Positions 33,653-43,245 of a stretch of DNA of 64,000 bases are shown here, in pieces (the first letter of the stretch is position 1; each line of letters begins with the position of its first letter). This DNA is from Microbacterium sp. H83 (lineage in GTDB: Bacteria; Actinomycetota; Actinomycetes; Actinomycetales; Microbacteriaceae). Made by a program: the position numbers and the translations under genes. The stretch covers positions 29,463 through 93,462 of the forward strand of contig NZ_LWCU01000005.1 in assembly GCF_001650405.1 (NCBI RefSeq), in the 5' to 3' direction. Below the pieces are notes generated by a model that ran no database searches, was not told the DNA's origin, and saw only the letters and a program-made list of their open reading frames with translations.

Positions 33653-33942
33653 CAGCCGTCGCTCTCCGACCAGATCATCTGGTCGAGTTCGCTCCTCGAC
33701 GCGTCGTCGCCGCGATCGAAGACATCAGCGGTCTGTCGCAGGTTCTCCGCGAACGTGTCGACGTCGTCCAGGCGGCGGCTCAGCGCCAGCGACCAGCTCT
33801 CGCCGAATCGTGCCACGGCCTCATCGACCCACTCCGTCCCGAGGCCCGAGGACTTCGCGACCACCACTGACCCGAAGTCCGCCCGCACCGCGTCGGCCTT
33901 TCTCGCCCACTCCCGGAGCTCGTCGGTCTCCACATCTGCCAT
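33652..33942 (-). CDS. EspC/WXG-like secretion partner of the toxin
   Basis: The 96-residue protein is all helical with WARKADAVRADFGSVV, EWVDEAVARFGESWS and a final acidic helix, like the EspC/DUF2580 and WXG100 partners that bind toxin N-termini for type VII export. It is the first gene of the toxin operon; its stop touches the toxin start by one base. GGGGGGCG precedes the ATG. Promoter elements are proposed at 33969-33987. Confidence 0.75.
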   Translation of the reverse strand: MADVETDELREWARKADAVRADFGSVVVAKSSGLGTEWVDEAVARFGESWSLALSRRLDDVDTFAENLRQTADVFDRGDDASRSELDQMIWSESDG

Positions 33943-33968
33943 GTCGCCCCCCAGTGACGAATGACAAC

Positions 33969-33987
33969 ATTATGTCCTCATATGAGG
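33969..33987 (-). promoter_or_regulatory. Candidate -10 and palindrome for the toxin operon
   Basis: On the minus strand CATAAT (33974-33969) resembles a -10, and a perfect palindrome CCTCATATGAGG (33976-33987) abuts it, in a locally AT-rich stretch 27 bases before the first toxin-operon gene. The palindrome may be an operator. No clear -35 was found. Confidence 0.45.
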
Positions 33988-34082
33988 CGTTGCGAGACTC
34001 AGTACGGCTATATTCCAATGTTCAGCAGGGCGAGTCGTCTTGACCGACGACCGGAGGCGGATGCCGTTCCGGCAGCGCGGCA

Positions 34083-34138
34083 GGATGGATGGAAAACGTC
34101 GCGCAGCGCGCCTCCGCAGGGGCGTTTTCCATCCATCC
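34083..34138. repeat. 16-bp perfect inverted repeat
   Basis: GGATGGATGGAAAACG (34083-34098) pairs with CGTTTTCCATCCATCC (34123-34138) over a 24-base loop that itself holds GCGC-AGC-GCGC. It lies in the 318-base gap 33943-34260, downstream of the leftward ABC permease and upstream of the toxin operon, and could end the ABC transcript: read leftwards it has no clear T run. No gene is seen in the gap. Confidence 0.75.
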
Positions 34139-34260
34139 CGGCGCCGAACGGGCGCGTGGGGCCGCAAGACCGTCGAGGGCCGGTCCGCGGGCGAATTCGA
34201 CCCCCGCAGCACGGACAAACCCGGCGCGCGACCCCGGAACCCGCCGCCGCCGGCGCGGAG

Positions 34261-35061
34261 TCAGCCGCGGAGGTCGCGGGCGCGCAGCGCCAGGGCCGAC
34301 CCGGCGGCGAGCAGGAGTGCCAGGCCCCACGTGAGCGCGAGTCCGCCGGCATCCACGCCCTCGGCGAGCGGCGACTGCCGATAGACCCACGCGTAGGGGG
34401 ACAGCGCGTTAAGCCAGTCGAGGTCGTCGGACTGCTTCGCGAGGGCCTGCAGGATGTACCCGAGCACGGCGATCCCGGCGCCGACGCCGGTCGCCCAGAC
34501 GCGTCGCCCCGTGGCTGCACCGGCGAAGAGAGCGGCGGATGCGGTGAGGAACGCGAGTCCGACCAGCGCGGCGCTCGCCCCCACGATGCGCACGGGCTCG
34601 AGATCGAGTTCCGACGGGCCGTTCAACGCCCAGATCATCGCTCCCGAGAAGACGCCGAGCCAGAGCAGGCGCACGAGCACGGCCGCCGCGGACTCGAGGG
34701 CGTATTGTCCCCGACCGATCCCGTGCGCGAGGTCGAGCTCGGCGCGACCGCTCTCCTCGGCGCCGGCGAGCGCGGCGGAACCCCAGATCACGGCAGCGAT
34801 GGTCGTGAGCAGGAAGCCCATCAGGCCATAGAACGTGCTCTGCGTGTATCCCGCCCCGCTGGAGATCTGGTCGTACCCGATGGTCTCCACGAGCTCCTTC
34901 GGGAGGGCGGAGATCAGGTCCTGCAGCTGCGCGCTGCCGCCGAGACTCGGATACAGCGGCAGGTACAGGCCGAGCACCGCGGCCAGTCCGACCGTCCAGC
35001 CGAGCAGACCGCGCCACGATTCGCGCATGCTGCGCCGGAACACCGGCAGGATGCGGGTCAT
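34261..35061 (-). CDS. ABC-2 exporter permease
   Basis: The 266-residue membrane protein has six helices and the start MTRILPVFRRSMRESWRGLLGWTVGLAAVLGLY of the ABC-2 family exporters related to bacitracin/polyketide efflux permeases. An extracytoplasmic loop holds GGSAQLQDLISALPKELVE. It overlaps the ATPase stop by ATGA and is the last gene of a TetR-ATPase-permease operon, so it should pump out a compound sensed by that TetR. Confidence 0.88.
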   Translation of the reverse strand: MTRILPVFRRSMRESWRGLLGWTVGLAAVLGLYLPLYPSLGGSAQLQDLISALPKELVETIGYDQISSGAGYTQSTFYGLMGFLLTTIAAVIWGSAALAGAEESGRAELDLAHGIGRGQYALESAAAVLVRLLWLGVFSGAMIWALNGPSELDLEPVRIVGASAALVGLAFLTASAALFAGAATGRRVWATGVGAGIAVLGYILQALAKQSDDLDWLNALSPYAWVYRQSPLAEGVDAGGLALTWGLALLLAAGSALALRARDLRG

Positions 35062-36086
35062 GGCCGCTCCCTCCGTCCGCGACGCGTTCGTCGGGTGAGC
35101 TGCTCGCCGGCATCCGCTCGGGCCCCGGCATCCGTCTGCGAGCCGGGCGTGCGTCCGTCCGGCGAGGCCGCGCTGCCGTACAGGCGGAGCACGGACTCCT
35201 CGAGGTCGGGCTCCTCGACGCTGAGGTCGCGGACGTCGAACGACGCGAGCGCCTTGACGAACGGGTCGATGGCGCCGTCGACGGTTCCGGAGAGGGTGAG
35301 GATGCCGTCGCCCTCGCGCAGCTCGAGACCGCTCAGACCGGGGAGGCCGTCGAAGCGAGCGCGCGCGGCACCGGCATCCGTCGCGTCGATCTCGGCTCGC
35401 ACCCGTCGGATGGACCCGAGTCGCAGAGAGGCGACGTCTCCGTCGGCCACGACCCGTCCGTTCGCGAGCACCGCGACCTCGTCGGCGGTCTGCTGGATCT
35501 CGCTGAGCACGTGCGAGCTGAGGAGCACGGTCTGGCCGGCGTCCTTCGCCTCGCGCACCATCTGCAGGAACTCGCGCTGCACCAGGGGGTCGAGGCCGCT
35601 GGTCGGCTCGTCGAGGATCAGCAGCTCCGGCCGATGCATGAAGGCCTGGATGAGGCCGACCTTCTGCTTGTTGCCCTTCGAGAGGGTGCGCACGGGGCGG
35701 TTCAGATCGACCCCGAGGCGGTCGGCGAGGTCGCGTGCCGCGTGCAGAGTCGCCGCGGCGTCGCCGGATCCCGAGACCTCGGCGTAGAACGACAGCGTGC
35801 GGTGACCGCTCGCCCGGCCCTCCAGGTGCAGCTCGCCGGGGACGTAGCCGATGCGGCGACGGAGAGCAGCACCGCCATGGCGGGGATCCTCGCCGAGCAC
35901 GCGGACCGTTCCCGCCGAGGGTCGGATGACGTCGAGCAGCGTCCGCAGTGTCGTCGTCTTGCCGGCGCCGTTGGGTCCGATGAGGCCGAAGACCGTGCCG
36001 GGTCGCACCCGGAGGTCGAGCTCGTGCACGGCGATGCGACTGCCGTAGCGCTTGTGCAGCTGATCGACCTCGATGGTGTCGCTCAT
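35058..36086 (-). CDS. ABC exporter ATPase
   Basis: The 342-residue ATPase has Walker A GPNGAGKTTT near residue 37, signature LSKGNKQKVGLIQAF and Walker B LLILDEPTSGLDPL followed by LLSSHVLSEI. An accessory region of about 100 residues and a C-terminal basic/Ala-rich tail (TRRTRRGRR) follow, the tail poorly conserved. It starts inside the TetR stop by ATGA overlap. The most likely function is energising the adjoining exporter permease for multidrug-type efflux. Confidence 0.92.
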   Translation of the reverse strand: MSDTIEVDQLHKRYGSRIAVHELDLRVRPGTVFGLIGPNGAGKTTTLRTLLDVIRPSAGTVRVLGEDPRHGGAALRRRIGYVPGELHLEGRASGHRTLSFYAEVSGSGDAAATLHAARDLADRLGVDLNRPVRTLSKGNKQKVGLIQAFMHRPELLILDEPTSGLDPLVQREFLQMVREAKDAGQTVLLSSHVLSEIQQTADEVAVLANGRVVADGDVASLRLGSIRRVRAEIDATDAGAARARFDGLPGLSGLELREGDGILTLSGTVDGAIDPFVKALASFDVRDLSVEEPDLEESVLRLYGSAASPDGRTPGSQTDAGARADAGEQLTRRTRRGRRERP

Positions 36087-36745
36087 GATGCGTCTCCTCT
36101 CGATCCGTCTGCGCCGCCCTCCTGGGCGATGGCCTCTCGCGCACCGTCGAGCAGTGCAGTGGTGGAGTAGATGCCGTGGGTGAGCAGCTCCAGCGTCGGA
36201 AGGGTCATGCGGAGCAGCCCGGCCGGGCTGAGCTGGTCGGCGCCGAGCGCCCTCGACATCTGGCCGCGCATCACCACGGGTCCCAGGCCGATGAGCGTGA
36301 CGAGCAGCGTGGTCATCTCGGGGTCGCTCATCGGCTCGAGCATGCCCGCCTCGCGCTGCTCGCCGAGGACGTTCCGGGTGCGGTCGAGGAGGCTGTCGAA
36401 CAGGCGGTCGGCGGCCGGCGAACCGTCGACCAGCATCCGGGCCAGGTAGTCGATATAGGGGCCGTAGCGGTCGAGGTCGTGCAGGGCCGCGCGGATGCGG
36501 TCGCTCGACGGCGCGCGGATGACGTCGTGGTCCTCGTCGATGAAGACGCTCACGACATAGTCGTCGCACTGCTCGCGGAGGGCGCCCTTGTCGCCGAAAT
36601 GGTGGACGATCAGAGCGGCGCTGACGCCCGCGTCGCGAGCGATCGCCCGCAGGCTCGTGGCGTCGAAGCCGTCGCGGGCGAAGGCGGCGATGGCGGCGTC
36701 CCGGATGCGGGCGCGGGCCGTGAGATCGTCGGATGCTGAACGCAT
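36083..36745 (-). CDS. TetR-family regulator of the ABC exporter
   Basis: The 220-residue repressor has an N-terminal TetR helix-turn-helix (RIRDAAIAAFARDGFDATSLRAIARDAGVSAALIVHHFGDKG) and a helical ligand domain. I use ATG 36745 rather than the upstream in-frame 36781, since the residues between are read from the operator DNA. An imperfect palindrome at 36756-36771 covers the start region and suggests autorepression of the whole operon. It is divergent from the methyltransferase at 36807, whose leaderless promoter lies close by and may be affected as well. Confidence 0.9.
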   Translation of the reverse strand: MRSASDDLTARARIRDAAIAAFARDGFDATSLRAIARDAGVSAALIVHHFGDKGALREQCDDYVVSVFIDEDHDVIRAPSSDRIRAALHDLDRYGPYIDYLARMLVDGSPAADRLFDSLLDRTRNVLGEQREAGMLEPMSDPEMTTLLVTLIGLGPVVMRGQMSRALGADQLSPAGLLRMTLPTLELLTHGIYSTTALLDGAREAIAQEGGADGSRGDAS

Positions 36746-36755
36746 GTACAGCACA

Positions 36756-36771
36756 CTAAACGCTTGTTCAG
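36756..36771. promoter_or_regulatory. TetR operator candidate
   Basis: CTAAACGCTTGTTCAG is an imperfect 16-base palindrome (CTRAAC / GTTYAG arms) ten bases upstream of the regulator's ATG. It is AT-rich against its surroundings and in the expected position for TetR autorepression. Confidence 0.6.
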
Positions 36772-36806
36772 CATGGGTCAAGAGGCTCCGCTCCTAGGCT
36801 GGTCGG

Positions 36807-38012
36807 GTGGACTTCCCCTTCAGCCGCCTGCGGCGCTGGCCCGATGTCGAGGCCGAGAATCTGCAGGCGCACGACGTGACCGACCTGCTCCTGGTCGAGC
36901 GCGCGCTGGCCGTCCACGCCGGTGGAGGAGCGCGCGGAGCTGAGATCGCGGTCATCGGCGACGAGTACGGCGCGATCACCCTGGCGCTGACCGCCGCGGG
37001 ACTGGGCGGGGTGCGGGTGCACCAGGATCTCGTGACCGGCCGCCGTGCGCTCGCGCGCAACGCGTCCGAGCTGGCGCTGAGCGGGTTCGTCCCGCACGAG
37101 CTCGACGCCTCGCTGCTGTCCGATGCGCGCCTGGTGCTGCTGCAGCTGCCCAAGTCGCTCGCCGAGCTCGAGGAGATCACGGATGCGGTCGCCCGCTGGG
37201 CGGCATCAGACGTCGTCCTCCTCGCCGGCGGCCGGGTCAAGCACATGACGCTCGCTCAGAACGAGGTGCTCGGTCGCGGCTTCGCCCGCGTGCAGGCCGA
37301 GCGCGCGGTGCGGAAGTCGCGGCTGGTGGTCGCGAGTGATCCTCGGGATGTTCCTGCGATCCGGCCTTTTCCGGTGTCCGCCGATCATGACGGGCTCACG
37401 CTCGTGGCGCAGGGCGGGGCGTTCGCGGGGGCGAAGCTCGACATCGGCACGCGCGTGCTGCTGGAGGTGCTCGGACTCGGCCGTTCGCAGATCCGGAAGA
37501 ACGGGTGCGAATCCGGCGAGACGGGGTCGGCGGCGTCCGACTCCTGCCATCGTTCCGGAGTTGTGAACGACGCGGCGGTGCAGACGGTCGTGGACCTCGG
37601 CTGCGGAACCGGTGCGCTCGCCGCGTCGTATGCCCTCGCTCATCCGGAAGCGCGGGTGATCGCGACGGACCGCTCTGCGGCGGCGGTCGCGTCGGCCCGA
37701 GCGACGGTCGCGGCGAACGGGGTGGCGGATCGCGTCACGGTCACGCTCGACGACGCGGGCTCCGATCTGCCGGACGGCATCGCGGACGTGGTGCTGCTCA
37801 ACCCGCCCTTCCACCTCGGCACGAGCGTGCACACCGGAGCGGCGACGCGTCTGTTCGAGGCTGCGGCGCGACTCCTCCGTCCCGGCGGCGAACTGTTCAC
37901 GGTCTACAACTCATCCCTCGGATACCGCGCCGAGCTGACCCGTCTGGTCGGGCCCACGGAGCAGCTGGATCGGACCCCGAAGTTCACGGTGGCGCGCAGC
38001 GTCCGTCGCTGA
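36807..38012 (+). CDS. RsmC/RlmG-like class I methyltransferase with an in-frame insertion
   Basis: The 401-residue protein has an N-terminal degenerate methyltransferase-like half (to about residue 215) and a C-terminal SAM-binding half: motif I VVDLGCGTGALAASYA, motif IV NPPFHLG. This is the layout of 16S/23S rRNA guanine-N2 methyltransferases. Between the halves, about 25 residues after GLGRSQIRKNG are low-complexity, Cys/Ser/Gly-rich and coded by DNA containing the 14-mer CCGGAGTTGTGAAC also found in the intergenic palindrome at 3596. A repeat insertion kept in frame is probable. The GTG follows TAGGCT (36795-36800) by six bases, so the message should be leaderless. Confidence 0.87.
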   Translation: MDFPFSRLRRWPDVEAENLQAHDVTDLLLVERALAVHAGGGARGAEIAVIGDEYGAITLALTAAGLGGVRVHQDLVTGRRALARNASELALSGFVPHELDASLLSDARLVLLQLPKSLAELEEITDAVARWAASDVVLLAGGRVKHMTLAQNEVLGRGFARVQAERAVRKSRLVVASDPRDVPAIRPFPVSADHDGLTLVAQGGAFAGAKLDIGTRVLLEVLGLGRSQIRKNGCESGETGSAASDSCHRSGVVNDAAVQTVVDLGCGTGALAASYALAHPEARVIATDRSAAAVASARATVAANGVADRVTVTLDDAGSDLPDGIADVVLLNPPFHLGTSVHTGAATRLFEAAARLLRPGGELFTVYNSSLGYRAELTRLVGPTEQLDRTPKFTVARSVRR

Positions 38013-38389
38013 GCCGCCGCGTGCGGACCGGCTCTGCGGCACGCGCGGAGCACCCGCCACGCCCGAGTGCGCGCGGGTGTCCGAAACCCGCGCAATCCCC
38101 CGGTCAGCACGAGAAACTGAACACCGATCGGGAAGGCGGATTTGCCCCTGACCGGCCATTTCGTTACGTTGGATGCAGGGCCTGACGGTCCGAAGACCAG
38201 TCCGCGACCGCGTCCTTCTTTCGATGAGCTGTGCTGCGAAGAGGCGTGGGCGTACGGTCGATGTCCTCTGCAGCGGATCCGAAATCCGCTGCCTGCGCCG
38301 CGCCAGCGAACCCGACGAAACGGCCCTGTGGACATCACCCGGGCGTAACCGAAGCAGGCTCAGCCGCAGCGGCGAGCCGCAGGGGAAAC
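38013..38389 (+). other. Long leader upstream of proV with two hairpins
   Basis: No gene is seen in this 377-base gap. GCAGCGGAT (38270-38278) and ATCCGCTGC (38284-38292) form a perfect 9-bp hairpin. A second, bulged GGCTC..GAGCC hairpin (about 38358-38379) sits directly before the AGGGG ribosome site of proV at 38381. If the promoter is far upstream the RNA could control proV by folding. I could not match it to a known riboswitch such as the ydaO/c-di-AMP class. An unmatched GCGGACCGGCTCTGC-like hairpin near 38015 may end the methyltransferase transcript. Confidence 0.4.
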
Positions 38390-39687
<1,298 letters not shown>

Positions 39688-39688
<1 letters not shown>

Positions 39689-40650
39689 TGGACGGCTTCC
39701 GCATTCCTCTCGGCTCCTGGGTCGCCTCCGGTGTCGACTGGATCAAGACCAACCTCGACGGCTTCCTCGACCTGATCTCCCTCGTGGTGACCTCGCTCGT
39801 CGACGGCCTCACGTTCCTGCTGCTCCTGCCGTACTTCTACGTCGTCATCGTGATCGCGGCGCTCATCGCGTGGGTCGTGCGCTCGTGGCAGCTCGCCATC
39901 GGCACGGTCGTGTCGTTCACGCTGATCGTCGCGATGGGGCTGTGGGTCCCCGCGATGCAGACGCTCGCCCTCGTGCTCGTCGCCGCCCTTGTGGCGGTGC
40001 TCATCGCGATCCCGCTCGGCATCTGGTCGGCCCGCAACGCCACCGTGCGTGCGGTGCTCAAGCCCGTGCTCGACTTCATGCAGACGATGCCCGCCTTCGT
40101 GTACCTCATCCCCGCGATCGTCTTCTTCAGCATCGGCGTCGTCCCGGGACTCGTCGCGACGGTGATCTTCGCGCTGCCTCCGGGCGTGCGCCTCACCGAG
40201 CTCGGCATCCGCGGCGTCGACTCCGAGACCGTCGAGGCCGGACAGGCGTTCGGTGCGAAGCCGGGGCAGATCCTGCGCGGCATCCAGCTGCCCCTCGCGA
40301 TGCCGACGATCCTCGCTGGCGTCAACCAGGTCATCATGCTGGCGCTCTCGATGGCGGTCATCGCCGGTATGGCCGGCGCGGACGGCCTCGGGAAGATGGT
40401 CGTCGAGGCGATCTCGACGGTCAACATCGCCAAGGGCGTCGAGGCCGGACTCGGCGTCGTGCTCATCGCGGTCTTCCTCGACCGCGTCACCGCGGCGCTC
40501 GGCTCGCTCGGGCGCAACCCGGGCTCGCTGCTCGCGCTCATCGCAGGGCGCCGGGCCGCGCAGCGCGCCGCGGCAGTGGAGGCCGCCCCCGCGGCATCCG
40601 CCCCCGAAGCACCCACGCCCGCCGACGAGAAGGAGCTGCAGAATGCGTAA
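39688..40650 (+). CDS. proW: Glycine betaine/proline ABC transporter permease ProW
   Basis: The 320-residue permease has an N-terminal segment of about 50 residues and seven or so helices. The EAA loop reads SETVEAGQAFGAKPGQILRG, followed by IQLPLAMPTILAGVNQVIML and the signature AGMAGADGLGKMV. The ATG shares one base with the proV stop. It forms the membrane channel for proV-proX. The last 30 residues are Ala/Pro/Glu-rich. The frame overlaps the proX start by eight bases. Confidence 0.95.
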
Positions 40651-41566
40651 GTCCAGGCTCATGTCCATCGCGGCCATCGGCGCCGCAGGAGCGCTCGCCC
40701 TCTCCGGATGCGCGAGCGACGGTGCCGGCGGCACCACCGAGTTCGGCTCGGGCGGCTCGTCCGGCGGCGGCGGCGACAAGGGGACGATCACCCTCGGGTT
40801 CCTGCCGTCGTGGACCGACGGTCTCAGCACGGCTTACCTGCTGCAGGACCAGCTCGAGAAGATCGGCTACACCGTCGAGATGAAGACGTTGACCGAGGCG
40901 GGGCCGCTGTACACGGGACTCGCCCAGGGCGACGTCGACGTGTTCCCCTCGGCATGGCCCGAGATCACGCACGCCGAGTACATGGCGACGTACGGCGACT
41001 CGATCGAGGACCTCGGCACGTACTACGACAACGCCAAGCTCACGATCGCGGTGCCCGAGTACACCGACATCGACTCGATCGACGAGCTGGCGGCGGCCTC
41101 TGACCGGTTCGACGGCAAGATCTACGGGATCGAGCCCGGTGCCGGTCTCGTCGCGCAGACGCAGAAGATGATGCCGGAGTACGGCCTCGACTCGTCGTAC
41201 GAGCTCGTCACCTCCTCGACCGCCGCGATGCTCACCGAGCTCAAGTCGGCGACCGAGAAGGAGCAGGACATCGTCGTCACCCTGTGGCGTCCGTTCTGGG
41301 CCAACGACGCGTTCCCCGTGAAGGATCTCGAGGACCCGAAGGGCGCCATGGGCGAGGCCGAGGGGCTGCACTTCCTCGGCACCAAGGGCTTCGCGGAGGA
41401 GTATCCCGAGGCGGCGGACCTGATCTCGCAGATCATGCTCGACGACGCGCAGTACGGCTCGCTCGAGGACCTCGTCGTGAACGAGTACGGCGAGGGGCGC
41501 GAGGCCGAGGCCGTCGACGCCTGGCTCGACGAGCACGGCAGCGAGTTCGACTGGGTGGTCGAGTAA
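40643..41566 (+). CDS. proX: Glycine betaine-binding lipoprotein ProX
   Basis: The 307-residue binding protein carries a signal peptide with lipobox LSGC (Cys23) and a Gly/Ser linker. The mature domain opens ITLGFLPSWTDGLSTAYLL and includes GDVDVFPSAWPEITHAEYM and LWRPFWANDAFPVKDLED, typical of ProX-type quaternary-amine binding proteins with aromatic cage residues. It begins eight bases inside proW, so the three genes are coupled. A nested hairpin array follows the stop. Confidence 0.94.
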   Translation: MRKSRLMSIAAIGAAGALALSGCASDGAGGTTEFGSGGSSGGGGDKGTITLGFLPSWTDGLSTAYLLQDQLEKIGYTVEMKTLTEAGPLYTGLAQGDVDVFPSAWPEITHAEYMATYGDSIEDLGTYYDNAKLTIAVPEYTDIDSIDELAAASDRFDGKIYGIEPGAGLVAQTQKMMPEYGLDSSYELVTSSTAAMLTELKSATEKEQDIVVTLWRPFWANDAFPVKDLEDPKGAMGEAEGLHFLGTKGFAEEYPEAADLISQIMLDDAQYGSLEDLVVNEYGEGREAEAVDAWLDEHGSEFDWVVE

Positions 41567-41600
41567 CGGCATCCGTCCTGCCGCCCGCCGCCGCCGCGGT

Positions 41601-41675
41601 GACGGGCGGAGATCTCCGTGATGGGCGGAGGATTCCTCGGGAGTCCTCCGCCCATCGGCGTGTTCTCCGCCCGTC
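41601..41675 (+). terminator. Nested hairpin terminator after proVWX
   Basis: GACGGGCGGAGA (41601-41612) pairs with TCTCCGCCCGTC (41664-41675); inside it GATGGGCGGAGGA (41620-41632) pairs with TCCTCCGCCCATC (41644-41656). Both stems are perfect. The GGGCGGAG word links it to the array at 43246-43905. Confidence 0.7.
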
Positions 41676-41752
41676 GCGGGTGGTGGAAGGCGGCGACAGG
41701 CTGCCCGCGCAACCCCCTCCGGAGCGTGGTCGACCCGGCGTAGCCTGACCGC

Positions 41753-43225
41753 GTGGACGGGTTCGCGGCGGTCGACTTCGGGTTCGCCCGCGAGGTCCTG
41801 CAACGGGGCATCGCGGCGCTGTACCTCGTCGCGTTCGTCTCGACGCTGAATCAGTTCCGGCCGCTGCTCGGCGAACGGGGCCTGCTCCCGGCGCCCGCGC
41901 TGCTCGACTGGATCGGCGAGAAGCGCGAGCGACGACGGATGCTGCATCCCACGCTCTTCACACGATTCCGCTACACCGATCGGCGTCTCGCCGCACTGTG
42001 CTGGTCGGGCATGGTCGTCGCCGCGCTGCTCGTCGCCGGCATCCCCCAGGTCGGCCCGCCGTGGGTGCCGATGCTCGCGTTCCTGGCGCTGTGGCTCGGG
42101 TACATGTCGATCGTCAGCATCGGGCAGACGTTCTACTCGTTCGGCTGGGAGATGCTGCTGCTCGAGGCGGGGTTCCTGGCGGCGTTCCTCGGCTCGACCG
42201 ACCAGCCGCCGCCGACCGTCGTGATCGTGCTCTTCTGGTGGCTGCTGTTCCGGCTCGAGTTCGGCGCGGGGATGATCAAGATCCGCGGAGGCCGCGAGTG
42301 GCGCGACCTCACGGCCCTCATGTATCACCACGAGACGCAGCCGATGCCCGGTCCGCTCAGCCGGCAGGCGCATCTGTTGCCGCGGTGGTTCCACAGGGGC
42401 GAGGTCGTCGGCAACCACATCGCCCAGCTCGTGGTGCCGTTCCTGCTGTTCGCGCCGCTGCTGTCGGCGGTGGGGGTGCCGGGACAGTGGCCGCAGATCG
42501 TCGGCGCGATCGCCGCGGTGATCGTGATCGCGACGCAGGCGTGGCTCGTCGCGACGGGCAACTTCGCGTGGCTGAACGGGGCGACGATCGTGATCGGCTT
42601 CTCGGCGATCGGGCTGCCCGGCGTGGGCGTGCCGTCGGAGGAGTCGGATGCCGGGACGCCGTGGCCCGGCATCCCGCTGTACTGGTTCGTGATCACCTCT
42701 CTCGTCGGGCTGATCTACGTCGTGCTGAGCTGGCCGGCGTTGCGCAACCTGTTCGCGCGGCGGCAGCTGATGAACGCGAGCTTCAACCGGTGGCAGCTCG
42801 CGAACGCGTACGGAGCGTTCGGGACCGTGACGAAGGAGCGCATCGAGATCGTCGTCGAAGGATCGCTCGAGGAGGACGGTCTGCTGTGGCGCGAGTACGA
42901 ATTCAAGGGCAAGCCCGGCGACGTCACCCGCATCCCGCGGCAGTTCGCGCCGTACCATCTGCGGTTGGACTGGCTGATGTGGTTCCTGCCGCTCGGGCGC
43001 TCGCTCGATGACTGGTTCACGATGCTCCTGGTCCGGCTGCTCGAGGCGGATGCTCCGACCCTCGCCCTTCTGCGCGTGGACCCGTTCGACGGCGAGCGGC
43101 CGCGATGGGTGCGCGCGGTGACTTACCGATATCGGTTCGCGACTCGAGCGGAGCGCCGAGCGCACGGAGTCCGATGGATGCGGGAGAGGCAGCGCGTGGT
43201 GCTGGGCCCGGTCGGACTCCGGTGA
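41753..43225 (+). CDS. Lipase maturation factor family membrane protein
   Basis: The 490-residue protein matches lipase maturation factor family layout: about nine membrane helices, the loop LMYHHETQPMPGPLSR and the C-terminal soluble domain with EGSLEEDGLLWREYEFKGKPGD, RIPRQFAPYHLRLDWLMWF and the tail WVRAVTYRYRF. Eukaryotic relatives fold lipases in the ER; the bacterial role is unknown. GTG at 41753 follows TAGCCT by six bases, a leaderless arrangement. It stands alone and is followed by the hairpin repeat array. Confidence 0.9.
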   Translation: MDGFAAVDFGFAREVLQRGIAALYLVAFVSTLNQFRPLLGERGLLPAPALLDWIGEKRERRRMLHPTLFTRFRYTDRRLAALCWSGMVVAALLVAGIPQVGPPWVPMLAFLALWLGYMSIVSIGQTFYSFGWEMLLLEAGFLAAFLGSTDQPPPTVVIVLFWWLLFRLEFGAGMIKIRGGREWRDLTALMYHHETQPMPGPLSRQAHLLPRWFHRGEVVGNHIAQLVVPFLLFAPLLSAVGVPGQWPQIVGAIAAVIVIATQAWLVATGNFAWLNGATIVIGFSAIGLPGVGVPSEESDAGTPWPGIPLYWFVITSLVGLIYVVLSWPALRNLFARRQLMNASFNRWQLANAYGAFGTVTKERIEIVVEGSLEEDGLLWREYEFKGKPGDVTRIPRQFAPYHLRLDWLMWFLPLGRSLDDWFTMLLVRLLEADAPTLALLRVDPFDGERPRWVRAVTYRYRFATRAERRAHGVRWMRERQRVVLGPVGLR

Positions 43226-43245
43226 TCGGGGGAGGCCACGGTGTC

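Noticed and set aside
38013..38389. ydaO-type (c-di-AMP) riboswitch upstream of proV
   Set aside because: Considered because osmoprotectant genes can carry it, but I could not find its conserved core.
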